A DNA stretch of 64,000 nucleotides from Ichthyophis bannanicus (lineage: Eukaryota; Chordata; Amphibia; Gymnophiona; Ichthyophiidae): the NCBI GenBank assembly GCA_033557465.1, contig CM066034.1, positions 416,556,159-416,620,158 on the forward strand, read 5' to 3'. How positions within the stretch are numbered: the stretch's first letter is position 1; every line of letters begins with the position of its first letter. The position numbers and the translations under genes were made by a program. The notes under the pieces are model-generated. The model did not search any database and was not told the DNA's origin. It was given only the letters and a program-made list of their open reading frames with translations. Below, one piece after another: positions 43,161 to 55,051 of this stretch.

Positions 43161-44020
43161 TGCAACCACCAAATAATTGGCCAACAAGGGTACAAACAAG
43201 TTCTACTATCCACATCTTCATGCGTAATCAGACTGACACCATTGGCACAATGAGAAGCTGTCAACATCAAAGCACACAACCTGCTCCTACACAATGAGCA
43301 CACCTTAACAATGGCTGAGCTGAGATTGGGACCAGAGTGGCAGGCAGGAATTGTAACATACTTTATGAGATCAGCATGTAGATCAACAATGATAGAAATG
43401 ACTGTTATGGTTGCAACCTGCCACATCACAGCAGACAGGGATCACCACATGCATAGTTAAAAAGGAGGAAACGGCTAATGTAAGACATGATGGCAAATAT
43501 CACAAATTAAGCATTTATGGTCAGATGGTTGTGGCAAGTGCATGTACTGTGAAGTGAGTTGCAATAATGCATGCATAGTGTGCAGACAAATGCAATCCAG
43601 GGGTATTTAACAACCATATGTTGAACAGCATTCTTAAAAGGGTCTAGACAGTGTGTGTGGGGGAGGGGGGTGGCCCATGGAGTGTGGGGTGCAGCTATCC
43701 AGTGTGCATTTATGTAATGGTTTAGCAGTATGAACTGATCTACAATGTCCTGCTGGGCTCCCACTCCCCAAACGTACATACTATGCACAGGCCCAGTGCA
43801 CGTGGCTACCCATGGTGGTGCCCACTGTACCTGCAGTGGGACTGGCTGCATTTGCCTCTTATGCCATGGCAACATGATCTTGTGGCAGAGAGAAAACAGG
43901 ATGGATGAACAAAGGCACAGTTGCTGGTGTCCTGCTCAACTCCACAGGCAGAGTAGGGGCACACAGCATCTGGGAATGTAGAAGATGAAGTTTGCTGTGA
44001 TGCAGCATGCATCTGGAGTG

Positions 44021-44311
44021 GAGGAGTGGCCTAGTGGTTGGGGCAAGGTACTTCAGGCCGGAAGGTCGGGGGTTCAAATCCCACTAGAGGACAGCAACCT
44101 TGGTCCGGAAGGACTGGGGTTTCTAGTCCCACAGGTGCTCCTTGTGGTCTTGGGCAAGCCACTTAACCCTCCATAGCCCATGTTCCCTGTAAAATAGTTA
44201 TCTCCAAGTTATAGTGCCCTGTTCAATGTAATTTCAGTTTGTTCAATGTAAACCACACTGATGCAGAATAGCGCGGTATATAAGAGAATGTAAATAAATA
44301 AATACATAAAT
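44021..44311 (+). mobile_element. tRNA-derived SINE
   Basis: A-box tggcctagtggt at 44027-44038 and B-box ggttcaaatcc at 44071-44081, then a central part with ggtcttgggcaagccactta as in vertebrate core SINEs, then aaccacac...gcggtatataag and an aaat tail shared with L2. So an RNA polymerase III SINE that uses L2-type machinery. Confidence 0.9.
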
Positions 44312-44939
44312 CTGTAGCATGAATGAGGCACATCAGCCAGTCTACTATGCACTGCAGTCACACAGCACAATCCCACAGTAGAATGTGATGCAAATGAAGG
44401 GTAGAGGATGCTGGGAAATAAATAAAACAGCATCAGTACCACAGGGTGCACATGTGTGAGAGGGAATGTATATGGAAGAGATGGGTGAACATGTGATAGC
44501 CATCAGCCTGACTAGAGTGCAAATAGCAGAGAATGCTGAGAGGCCACTATCACCCTGACTGTGGTGTGACCCTGGACTGGCTATGTAGCCTCATTGTGTT
44601 ATGTGTAGATTAAAGCTGCAATTGTCTGCCTGTTATCTCATGTCTTGCACCTGTTGTTTCAGGTTGATGAGAGTTTCTCAGAGACATAGGCTGCACTGAG
44701 CACATATATTCTGTGTGCAACAGCAGCTTTGGGGCAGCTGGGGTGTGCATACATCTAATGTCCCTAGGTATGTTGATACATGCAAGGTGACAGTTTCAGC
44801 TGTGTCTGATTGGTTCCTTGTGGTGATGATAGCCATAGCTGCAGTGATGGGTGTGAACTGAATGTGCAGCAATGCCATGCACCACATGCCTCTTGCAGTA
44901 ATGGGAGTGGCCTCTGCGGCTGTGGGTGGCTAGACCATC

Positions 44940-45260
44940 TTAAGTGACATGCCTTGAGGGGCATGGGGTGCCTTGTGTCCCGCAAGGTCCATTGCATAAG
45001 GTGGCACATAATGCGCCTTGCAAGGCGCGGCATGTAATGTGCCTTGCATGGTATGCCCCGTAAGGCGGTGTGTAATGAGCTTTGTGTGGCATGTCATGTG
45101 TGAGGCGCCTTGTGGGGCACACCATGCAAGGTACATTGTGCGCTGCCTTACCTGACATGCCTTGCAGACATGGCCATGCAAGGCACGACTGCACAAGGCA
45201 CCATGAAGCGAGGTAATGCACCCACACAGACCAGCAAGGCACCTTGATGCAAACCCAGCA
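44940..45260 (+). repeat. Degenerate GCAAGGC satellite
   Basis: Repeated tgccttg, gcaaggc and ggggcat words over about 320 bp in both orientations, giving many short inverted repeats. A similar array is at 63740-63960. Confidence 0.75.
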
Positions 45261-45329
45261 TAAGGCATGTTATGGAGCCACTGCAAGACCACAATGTTAT
45301 GACGTCGTCCAATAAAACCATGAGACAAA

Positions 45330-45548
45330 ATGACTGCTTGTTCCCGCAAGCCAAGCTTCTCAGAGGCTGACTTGGAGCTGTTGGGCAGTCTCATCTGCTG
45401 CCGTCAATGGCAATTTTTTCCCACCTCCAGCATCAGGCAGGACCTCTTCAGGGTCAAGAGTGCCTGGCACCACCTCCAGAGGCACGTCAATGTGCAGTCT
45501 GACTACCCACGAGAGGTAAGTACATGGGGACAGGTACCACAACCATAG
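45330..45548 (+). pseudogene. Possible Myb/SANT-like remnant
   Basis: Open frame with RKPSFSEADLELLGSLI and FRVKSAWHHLQRHVN, spaced like the first and third helices of Myb/SANT-like DNA-binding proteins found in Harbinger transposons. Only 72 codons and no partner gene. Could be chance. Confidence 0.3.
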
Positions 45549-46216
45549 GAGCTCAACATAGCAGGTTATAGGCAACACACATCATCTACTGGGCACACCA
45601 TATATGCAGAGGGTCCAGTCTCAGGTCTTTGAGGAGAACATCTGTACATGGCAGTGTTGTGTGACCTTAGGTGAGGGTTAATTGTGACATGTATATGGGC
45701 TTGCAATAGTACAGGGGATAGTAGAATGTGTAATACCCAACATTGCCATGACCTAGGAGGTGTGAGGTTCTCATAGCTTTGTCAGTACTGTAACTGCATG
45801 TATGCGCATCTTAGAAAAAAAACATGCAAGGTGTGTGCATGTGTATATATCATCCAGGGTCATGAGGTTGGTGCGGCAACCTCTGATGCGCTGCCTAATG
45901 GGGTATGTCCCCATCAGCCCACCACATCCAGCCTCTGGGTTTTTCAGACTGACCCTAGGGCAAGTAACTTTCAGGAGTCACATAAATGTGCAGCCCATGG
46001 CAGTGTGTTATATATGTGGAGGATGGCTGTGGCCTGGCCCAGGCCATCAGAGGTTACACCAAACCTAGGGGGAGTGTAAGCATAGCAATATATTTCTTTT
46101 GTGCCCAACTGTATGGACCAGACTGTACTTAGGGGTGACAAAGTAAGAGGGATGATGACCTTTGGTCATGCAACTGTTCCCCACTGCAATCTGCCAATGT
46201 GCCATACAAGGTGTCT

Positions 46217-46922
46217 ATAGCATGGTAACATAGCAACATAGCAGATGATGGCAGATATGGACCTGTCTTGTCCATCTAGTCTGCCCAGCAAGGTGGCAAA
46301 TGTGGGTGCACTTGCTGATCTGTGCAGGTCAGCCCTACCCATGTCTTGGCTCAGGGGTGTACCCACTGCTCCGTATAGGTCACCCCAATTTACCGAGATA
46401 GAAGAGATGGTAATGGTATGTTTATTACATGATGTTTCCAGAAAGGGATCCACTGGGTTGCTCACATGCCATTGTCGGTTCTGTCAATGAAGTGCACTCA
46501 CAACCTCAGATTGGGAGGCCATTCCAGTCATCCACCACCCTTTCCATGAGAAAGTATTTCCATACATTGTCAGGTGTTTACACCCACGCAGCTACATGTC
46601 ACATGCCACACTTTTACAGCTTCCATGTCCTGGGAGGAGGTTTGAATCCACATCAATACTCCTCTGGTATTAGAATGTCTGAATCATATCTCCCCTGTCC
46701 CTCCTCACTTCCGGAGTGTACATATATGGGTCTGCAGGACCCTTCTCATAGGTCTTCTGATACAGGCCCCAAATCATTTGGCTGACCATCCTATGAACCA
46801 CCTCCAGCTTTTGCATGACCTTTGTGAGAGATGGTCTGTAAAAATGAACACAGAATTCCAAGTGATGCCTCGCCAGCGAATTGTACAGTGCCATTATGAC
46901 CTCTTCCTTTCTGCTGGTAAGT
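46217..46922 (-). mobile_element. CR1 family B 3' end (B4)
   Basis: Minus strand: ORF2 C-terminal remnant (ALYNSLARHHLEFCVHFYRPSL, KRRDRGDMIQTF-like) from 46894, then the 3' UTR and the tail with repeated ctatgttac units ending at about 46217. 5' truncated at 46922 and joined to family C. Confidence 0.88.
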
Positions 46923-47360
46923 GTTCAGACTGGATATTAAAGGGGTGCAGATACAGGTATTGTGTTACAGGCGTAAGGTTCAGCAAGGTGAAAGGAGCGA
47001 AGTCTGGACCTAGCAGTAGAAGAGAAGGGCACAGATAGAAGCAATTTGTCCAAAGAGCGCAATTCCCAAGGGGGGTGAAGTAAGGAGATATAAGAGAAGA
47101 AAGGTAGTGAGAAGCTGCAAAGCAAATGCAATTATAGGTCAGCAGGCGACATTTAAAATGGATGCAGAAACAGATATGGAGCCACTGAAGTGACCTGAAA
47201 AGAAGGGTAATAAGGGCACGACGAGGCTAGTGGAAGATTTGCTGCGCAGACGAGTGTTGTACTGATCAAAGGGGAGTGAGATGATACAAAGGAAGACCAG
47301 CAAGGAGTAGGTTACAGTAGTCAAGATGGGAGGTGATTAAGGAGTGGATATGTGTCTTAA

Positions 47361-47838
47361 CACTAGAAGCCCCAAAGTGTGTCAATTGACGCAAATGCAT
47401 CTTCGAAGTTGTATACCAGCGCCACTGCTAGAACCATGTCAGTCATGTTCCACTACTTTGTTAGCAAGATCAAGATGTTCAAATATGTGCATCGAAAATT
47501 AATGACAGATGCACCACCTAGCGGGAAAATGAATTTCTTCCTAGAAGCCCCAAAGTACGTCAATTGATGCACTCAATTGTCTTGGATGCGTCAATTGATG
47601 TACTTTGGGGCTTCTAGGTATAAATTCATGTTCCCACTAGGTGGCGCATCTCAATCACTGTTTGCAGTTTTACTCTGACATTACAAACAATAAACACAAC
47701 ATACTGCACGTATTTAACAAATAAGTAACTTCACATTAATTCACATCTTCATTTCATGTTAAACGCAGTCGTCATGATAATGCGTCAATTGATGCACTTT
47801 GGGGTTTCTAGGTAAAATTCCTTTTGGGGCTTCTAGTG
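47361..47838. mobile_element. piggyBac-type MITE with internal copies of its own end
   Basis: Flanked by ttaa (47357-47360 and 47839-47842). Terminal repeats cactagaagccccaaa. Inside, ctagaagccccaaag with gtcaattgatgca recurs as a 31-bp inverted pair at 47541-47571 and 47586-47616, and once more near 47781-47811. No coding capacity. Confidence 0.88.
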
Positions 47839-47884
47839 TTAATAGTGTATACAGAAAGGTATGGGCAGATCTTATTGATGTCAA

Positions 47885-47895
47885 AGAGAAAGAAA
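47885..47895 (+). other. Target-site duplication agagaaagaaa, left
   Basis: Same 11 bases at 48910-48920. Confidence 0.8.
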
Positions 47896-48047
47896 CGCCC
47901 TGAAAACCCCCCCCAAAAAAACTGGAAGGCTGACATTTTCAGCGCTCCAACAACTTATGATTATTGTGGCCTTTTCTCACTGGTGGTCTTTTTGTGTATT
48001 CATAGAGAAATACACATACTTATGATTCTATTTGGCACACGAGCTGT

Positions 48048-48377
48048 TTGTCCACTTTTGTGGTGTACTTGATTGTATGTCCGTGTCAGTTATATTATGT
48101 GGGACGTACCAAACGTTCTGTTAAAACACGGCTATCTGAGCATGCTTCCTGTTTACGGACAAACAAGCTCTCAGCTCCTATGGTTGAACACTGTGTACAT
48201 CATAAACATACTTTTGAAGCACTCCATTGGAGGGTTTTGGATCATTTCCCCGAAGATCCAAGGGGAGGTCAATGTGAACAACGTTCACGAATACTTGAGC
48301 AGCGATGGATATTTTCACTTGACATGGTTATTCCTAGGGGTCTAAATGCACAAGTGGATTGGCACAAGATCATTTAA
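48048..48377 (+). pseudogene. PLE 3 GIY-YIG endonuclease, N-terminus missing
   Basis: 109 open codons: FVVYLIVCPCQLYYVGRT (GIY-YIG box), VKTRLSEHASCLR, HWRVLDHFPEDPRGG and LEQRWIFSLDMV. Very similar in layout to the nuclease of PLE 1. The RT is absent, so this is a remnant even though the frame is open. Confidence 0.88.
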
Positions 48378-48588
48378 TCTGTGATTTTTAGAAAAGAGAT
48401 TATTGGTTTTCTGCAGAGGGCTTCCCTTGTCAGTGGGATTCTCCTATTGGACACCATGGCTGTATCTCTGATTGGACACTGGCTATACTCTGTCATTAAT
48501 GACGTCAGATGCCGAGGCTCATATAAGAAAGATGTTTCCTCCATCTTGGTTTATTAAAGCTTTGGATATATACCAGAATTGGACGGAC

Positions 48589-48636
48589 CTGAAGCAGGGT
48601 TGGAAATTTTATATAATACCCGAAACGTGGCACGTC
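48589..48636 (+). ncRNA. Hammerhead-ribozyme-like motif, PLE 3
   Basis: ctgaagcagggtt, loop, acccgaaac, then cgt-ggc-acg-tc. Stem II is gggt/accc; stem III is A-U plus cgt/acg closed by a ggc triloop, and the cleavage triplet is GUC. The same C for A9 change as in PLE 1 is present, so the change is shared by two diverged copies. Confidence 0.55.
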
Positions 48637-48909
48637 GTTGTTTCTGATTTCTGGCAACAATCTTTCAAGTTGGAGTTACTTGTCTGCAAAAATCAATTTA
48701 ACAAAGCTAAGTACAAATTATGCACTTTTAATAGTAAAATAAATTTAACAAAAAAAAGGAGAAGCCACAGTGGTGGACAGAAGGTTTCTGTTCACTTGGC
48801 TGGCTAGCTCCGACAAAAATAAGGGAGGATACTATATCAGAATTTTTTACAGAAAGGACTTTATTTTGGATTCTGATGGGGTTTGTGTAGTTTGGATTTG
48901 TATATTCAT

Positions 48910-48920
48910 AGAGAAAGAAA
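48910..48920 (+). other. Target-site duplication agagaaagaaa, right
   Basis: Partner of 47885-47895. Confidence 0.8.
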
Positions 48921-50660
48921 TGGCAGATCCTAGCTATCAGATGGATGTGTCTGGAGAAGGAGTGAGTGGAGTCCAGGACAACTCTAAGGTTGTGGCCGAG
49001 GAAACAGGGAAGAGCAGAGAGTTATCCACAGAGACTGAGTAAAGAGGAAGAAGAGAGGAGGTTCTAGGGGGAAAAACACAGGAGCTCAGTCCTGGCCATG
49101 TTCATTTTCAAGTGGCAGAGAGACATCCAAGCAGCAATGTCAGAAAGGCAGGCAGAGGTCTGGGTGTGGATTGCTGGAGAGATCTCAGGTGTAGAGAGGT
49201 AGATCTGGGGGTCATCGGCATCAAGATGGTAGTGAAAGCCATGAGAATGGATCAGAGCACCAAGGGAATGGGTATAAAGAAAAGGAGTGGACCCACGACA
49301 GATCCTTGGGGTATACCAACTGAGAGTAGGATAGCAGCAGAAGAGGAGCCACCAGAACCAACACTGAAAGGGTGATGGGAGAGATAGGGGGAGAACCAGG
49401 TTAGCACAGTGCCCCTAAAACCAAGTGAGGACATGGAATCAAGGAATAATGTATACCCCACCCAAACAGTACCAAAAGTAGCAGAGAGATCATGAAGGAT
49501 GAGGATATAGGAAAGACCCCTGGATTTCGCCAGGAACAGGTCACTGTAAACTATGGCAAGAGCCATTTCAGTAGAGTGTAAAGGACAAAAGCCGGATAGT
49601 AAAGGATCCAGGAGGGCATGAGAGGAGAGGAAGTCAAGGCGGCAACAGTAAACCGCATGTTCAGGTCATTTTGAAACAAGGAGTGAGATGGGTTAATAAT
49701 CAGAGGCACAGGTAGGATGAAGTGAGGGCTTCATGAGAAGAGATGTACCTATAGCATGCTTGAAGGCTGCAGGGACAGTTGCAATGGAGAGCGATAGGTT
49801 GTGGATATGAGAGATATGAGGGAAACAATGGAGGAGATGGGACCTAGGTGATGGGTGGGGATAGGATCAGAGGAGTAGGTGGTGAGTTTGAAGGAGAAAA
49901 GAAGGTGTGCAGTTTCTTCTTCAGAGATCACAGAAAAGGACAAGAGGGCAGCAGAGGTCAAGGGGGAAGGTTGGGAGTGGGGGCGGAAGGGAAGATGGGG
50001 AGATAACTGACTTTGTGGGGAATTGGAGGGTGATCCTGTGAATTTTGTCACCAGAGTTTGGCCAGAAAGGGTGAGTGGGGTTGGAGGAGGAGGCACTTTG
50101 AGGAGAGAGCTGAGAGTAGTAAAGAGATGGCAAGGGTCAGAGGCAAGAGAGTTAGTCAGATGGACATAATAGTCTTGTTTGGCAAGAGCTATGGCTGACT
50201 GGACAAAGGCATGCATGAATCGGAAGTGTAGAAAGTCTGCAAGGGAGTGGGATTTGAGCCAAGCATGCTCAGCTGAATGGGCATAGGAACCTATATAGCG
50301 GGTAGTGGATGAAAGCAGTCTGCCTCACAGGGGTGCAGTCTGCCTCACAGGGCAAAGCATGAGCAGAGCGAGAGCATCCAAGGCAGACAGGAGTGCAGCG
50401 CTATAGGAAGCTACAGCCTCTCCAACAGACTTAGATGACATAGTGGATGAAAGAGATGAGGAAACAGTGGAGGGGAGAACCAAAGATCAATAGCATGAAG
50501 ATGTCTAAATAGGTTGGATGAGACAGGATGAAGTTGAGGTGGCAGGTGATGAAGAGTCAGGCCTGGCAGGTGATGGTTGGATAAGGGAGGGACTGAGTTA
50601 CAGAGGTTTGAGGTTAAGCAACTGGAGAAACATACTAGGTCAAGGCTGCTGGATGCCACA
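48921..50660 (-). pseudogene. Family C LINE ORF2, endonuclease end to RT
   Basis: Minus-strand blocks: 50216-49749 (LASDPCHLFTTLSSLLKVPPPP and SDPIPTHHLGPI), 49566-49252 (YILILHDLSATFGTV, SVGIPQGSVVGPLLFFI, an RT palm), and DADDPQIYLSTPEIS around 49180-49230 where the ADD of the polymerase box is kept but the residue before it is changed. Several frame changes and stops. Sequence style fits L2 and relatives rather than CR1. Confidence 0.82.
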
Positions 50661-50664
50661 AAAC

Positions 50665-50778
50665 AAAACAAAGCACCTTTAATAGGGCAATTTCACTAAT
50701 TGCACCTATACTCTGGAACTCTCATCCGGATAAATTGAGGGACACAAAAGATTTAAAGGACTTCCATAAATCCCTTAA
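50665..50778 (+). mobile_element. L2-type 3' end, part left of piggyBac
   Basis: Reads LWNSHPDKLRDTKDLKDFHKSL, the end of an L2-like ORF2, on the plus strand. Continues at 57280-57472 after the piggyBac. Confidence 0.8.
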
Positions 50779-51139
50779 CCCTGGAATTACCGAGATTTTT
50801 TGCACAAACTGAATACCGTTGGGATCATAAATGACCCCACAACGAATTTTAATTGTTAACCATGAAAAATTTAAACTAAACAGACAAAATATTATTCCAA
50901 ATTAATTATTTATTATATGAAGGTTAAATGTTTTGAAATTTAATGCTTTATCATAAAATTACATGAAGAAGAGTTGCCATGAAAGCAGTATTTGCATGCA
51001 CTTGATGAACACAGTAAAGTACTACAGTCATTTGCATGATTCACAGACAATTTCTGAATGTTCTTTGCAAACATTGCGCTTGCAGGAGGTGCAAACTATG
51101 TTGCTTTTCGTGTCTTTTTCTCTGAAACAGCAGTGACAC

Positions 51140-54100
51140 CTGTAGACATTCGATGACTGCCAGTAACCACGGTTTGCCGTTCCCCTTGGAACATTTCAGT
51201 GGGACAAATTGAGGTTGATTACAGTATGAAATGTGATTAGATTTAAGCAAATTTCATACCAGTCATGAATGTGCCGTGTATGGTTTAAGGCTGAAAAAGT
51301 GCAGCAAGCCACTGACTTTGTGTTTAAAAATCAAGTGTTTAGGATGGATAGTGTAAATATAAAAGAAACGGAAGCTTACAGGGAAAAACTTATATCGTTG
51401 CTGTATGACTGTAAAATAGAAATTAATCAAACAAAGTTTTAAAGGACTAATTTTCATGTCGTAATTTTAGTGTGAAGTTTGTTTCCTCTAATTTCGTGGT
51501 TAGGGAATTGTTCTGTGCAGTGTAAGTTTTGATATTTACTGCAGTAATAATGTAGAGGTTTCCGGCAAGATAACTGCTTGGCATGACTGCAATATTAGCA
51601 GGAAGAACGTCTTGAGCAACTGTGGTAAGATTTTCTTTGTTAGACTAACCATTAGGGAAGTTAAAAAAAGCCTCCAAATGTGATTAAGTATTTCTCTTAC
51701 TTGTATATGTATAGTAAATAAGTTTGTTTTTTAGGTCTGGATCTGAACTTATTTTGGGTTATGAGAATTTATTTACTGATTCCATTCTATGTGTAATAAT
51801 ACAAATGCTGAAAAATATTATTAGAAACATTACTCCTTGGTGTTTATGTCTCTGGATATTTTGGGAAAAAATGATTGATATATTCTCCAGCTTGTATTTC
51901 TAGTTATAATTGATGTGAATGAACGGGAAGATCTTCCATTCTTTGATATATTTTGATATTTGATAAGTGTGTGATGTAATAAAGGTTTTAAAAAATTAAG
52001 TGTTTTAAAGAAAAGAAAAGTTAGTAATTTAACTGGAAAAAAATTGAATTGCTAGTCAAGTTAAGTCAAGCAAGTTTGTTTACTTAAAGGGAAAAAGTGA
52101 ATGATACAATTATATTCAAACAAGTGAATTAAGTAATTAAAACAGTATGGCAAATATATGTATAATGTTGAAAGTTCAACTATGATAGTGTATGAGTAAA
52201 TGTCTGAAGAAAAATGCTGATATTTTTCTTAGTCTCTTTGAACTAATCTGCAGGAGTCGATTGGAGGAGTGATCTTAAATTCTCATGTCGTATATGTTTT
52301 AGTTATTATGAAAGACCTCTGCAGAACTGATGTTATTAATTGCAAGTGTGAAGCAAATGCCTTGCTACTAGTGGAATATTTTTAAATTAGTATCACTGAG
52401 TTAGATTTAATATGCCTACCTCTTCTATTGCTACTGTTTATGTTCTCAATCAGAGATTTCCCATTGGACGTAAGCCACTGGGCTGGTAGCAGTAGTCTTT
52501 GCAATCCAAATTACTGATTTTCTAGTACTTTAACATGTCTCTCATTAAGTTTTTGCGTCTTCTACACTTGGAATAAAAAAAACCCAGCTTCCTTTCAGCT
52601 CTAGATTGCTACTGTTTGACCTTACTCTGTACTGATGGTTCTGCTTTGCACAATGAATAAGGAAAACTGATGCAATTGAAAGATAATTGATTCTGTGACA
52701 GAGTCGGCTGCTTTGCTATTTGCTAATGCTCAACTAGTTGGAGTGTTCGCTCTTTCTAGAGCTCTTGAGTTATCTGCCCACTTGATTAATACTGATTTTG
52801 CCTCAGGCTTCTTGCATGAGGAGCTCTATGTGCTGATACTACTATGCTGTTTTGTTCTGAAAATAGTGTAACAAAGATAAAAGTGTTAAGTTATTAAGAC
52901 GTGATAATTGATTTTCTAAGTTGGTTCAAATTTGGTGTTAAAAAGGTTTTATAGTTTATGAATGTACACACCCTTATATAAATGTTCCTTCCTTTGTGAG
53001 CTTAGATGTCTATGTGAATTAGAATGGAATGGAGAAGTAGTCTAATGACTAGAGTACTAGCACTCCTTGTGACCTTGGATAAGTCACTTAAACCCCCTCA
53101 TTGCCTTACAAAGGAAAAATTCCAAGTTATCAATGTTCCTATTTAATGTGCTGTACCAAGTTTTAGTTGCAATGTGAATTGCTGTGATTAGTGGGAAGAG
53201 AGTTCCACAGAGCTGGACTAAGGAAGAAAAAGGCAGGATGACGGGTAGACTGTAAGTGTGCACGAGATGGTGGGGGGAGGTGAAGTCGATTAATGTGAAG
53301 AGAATGAAGACAATGTGTAGGGATGTGGAAGCGGAGAAGACCAGTGAGGTACTGGGGTGTTTGTGTGTGCAGGATGCGGTGATAATGTTTAAAGTAATGT
53401 GAGTTGAATCATCACCTAAGATAAGACAGCCTTCCTAATAATTGTTGACAAACAATTGAAATGAGTTTAAATTATTTGTCATAAACTGCTAGTTATGTTT
53501 TAATGTTGTTACCCCTTGAATAGCCAGATTGAGTATATCTTGTATATTGTTAAAGCTGGAGAATACATCACAAATATAATTAGTGATATGAATAAGTACA
53601 ATTGTGTTCCTGACAGGAAAAAGCAATGTGTCTATCAGGCCACATGCTAACATTTGATTTGGCAAGTAGACAGAATAAGTTTAGGAATGCAGATGAAAAA
53701 AATAACTATGTTACAGGTTAGCTATGTAATAATTTAGTGCTAGCTATGGATGTATTGTAATTAACAATAAATAATATAATTCTGTTCAACAATTTAAGAC
53801 TGTCATTAGGGATGAATAATTGTGCTTGTTTGCAATTGTATGGCATCAAGAAAGATGCTGTAGTGGAGAGTAGGATTTCTACAAATTATATATTGTATGC
53901 ACTGAATCTAATGGGCCGAAGAGGAAACTACCGACTGAATGATATCCTACTGAATATGGAGACTCCTGATAAAGATCAGCGATTCCAGCGGAACTACTCA
54001 TGTATGCACAGCAGTGAAGCATGGGTGGACGGTCACTGAAAAAGATTGATCTAAGATGTGCATAGCACAGCCCATGGTGAGAAAGGATGCTGCTGACGAA

Positions 54101-55051
54101 TCTGGAGTGATGACTGGTGTCATGATCTGAGGGACTAATCTCTGAATTATTGCTAGATCTATGAGAAGCAGTTGGCCACTGCTAGAAAAGGTAGTGCTTA
54201 CAAGAATAATTGGTAAAGTCTTGCTCTTTGTACACATTTTTTATTGAGGCTAAGCAAAGGTAAACATTGTTACATGATTTTGTATAAGGATTTCTTCCAA
54301 TGAACAAGATGGAGCTTACCTATGGACCAGATGTGCCTAGGACTTTGAAAGAACATCTCCAAAATGAAGCCTATTGTAGAAGATTATTCCGGAATTGGAC
54401 ATGTTTCAGCTACTGTTATTTTGTAATGATTCTTTCTAGAATCACAGGGAGGACTGTAGACATGGACAGATAAAGGGATACCAGAATCCCCAATATGTAA
54501 TTGAAGATAGATGAATTTTTTATACAGAATGTGTTTAGAAGTTTGACTTTTCACTTACTTCCTCTTAAATAGAATAGGATGTCATGATCATGAGTTCTGT
54601 GTAACCATCTTTAAAATAGATGGAACAGTGTTAACGCAAGCATAAAGAACATAGGCTATGAACTGTGCAACCATAGTTCATTGTACAGTCACTGCTGACA
54701 AAACATAATTTTTGCAACTTTTGTAATTATAAATTTCATCTAATATACTGTAATCAGATCTTACTCTGTAAAAAGAACTTTGGTGACACCTTGTGTTATT
54801 TCATGGTTATAATAAATGACTGCTACTTCCTCTTTTTCTCTAATAAAAGGAGCTTTTTAGGAGGAGGACTTTGAATTCAATAAGAGTGGAATTATGCCTG
54901 TTCATAGACCGCTTATTGTCTTCCCTCTGAGCTCAAAGACAGTAACACTTGTGTGTGTGTGATTGTGTTCTGTATTACTCTCTGTCTGTTTCTCGCTGCT
55001 TGAGGACCAGAGACCTAAAGAGCCGTGGTATTGTGGCCAGATCTTCAACAC
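51140..55051 (-). other. Candidate 3.9-kb intron (or insertion) in the piggyBac transposase
   Basis: On the minus strand the body ends acaag followed by gtgttg (GT donor) at 55051, and the cysteine-rich part begins after tctacag (AG acceptor) at 51140. Joining the two keeps the frame and completes RC-x-CC. Both sides share aggtgt, so a 6-bp target duplication around an insertion is the alternative. No gene of its own seen inside. Confidence 0.55.
53018..53400. mobile_element. Decayed SINE and L2-like fragment
   Basis: tgaccttggataagtcactta (53078 onward) matches the core-SINE motif seen at 44140, preceded by an A-box-like relic. From about 53193, agagttccacagagctgg is the complement of the L2 WNSLP region, as at 41100. 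Confidence 0.6.

Larger units (their letters stand above)
42126..46216. other. Non-coding region rich in low-complexity repeats
   Basis: Apart from the repeats listed separately (tandem duplication, SINE, GCAAGGC satellite, SANT-like remnant) I see no gene. Composition (many tgca, cac and gtg words) resembles the inside of the Harbinger-type element at 28000-30100 and the region after 62660, suggesting all three are interiors of related DNA transposons. Confidence 0.45.
47896..48909 (+). mobile_element. Penelope-like element 3, 5' truncated
   Basis: 1014 bp with an 11-bp target duplication in the family C LINE. Contains a GIY-YIG gene, a hammerhead-like motif and a 3' terminal region with the ctccgacaaaaat motif shared with PLE 1 (ttccgacaaaaaa). 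Confidence 0.85.

Noticed and set aside
44678..45578. Several overlapping frames in the GCAAGGC satellite
   Set aside because: Products of the repeat in all frames, no motif; only the 45330-45548 piece has a weak SANT resemblance.
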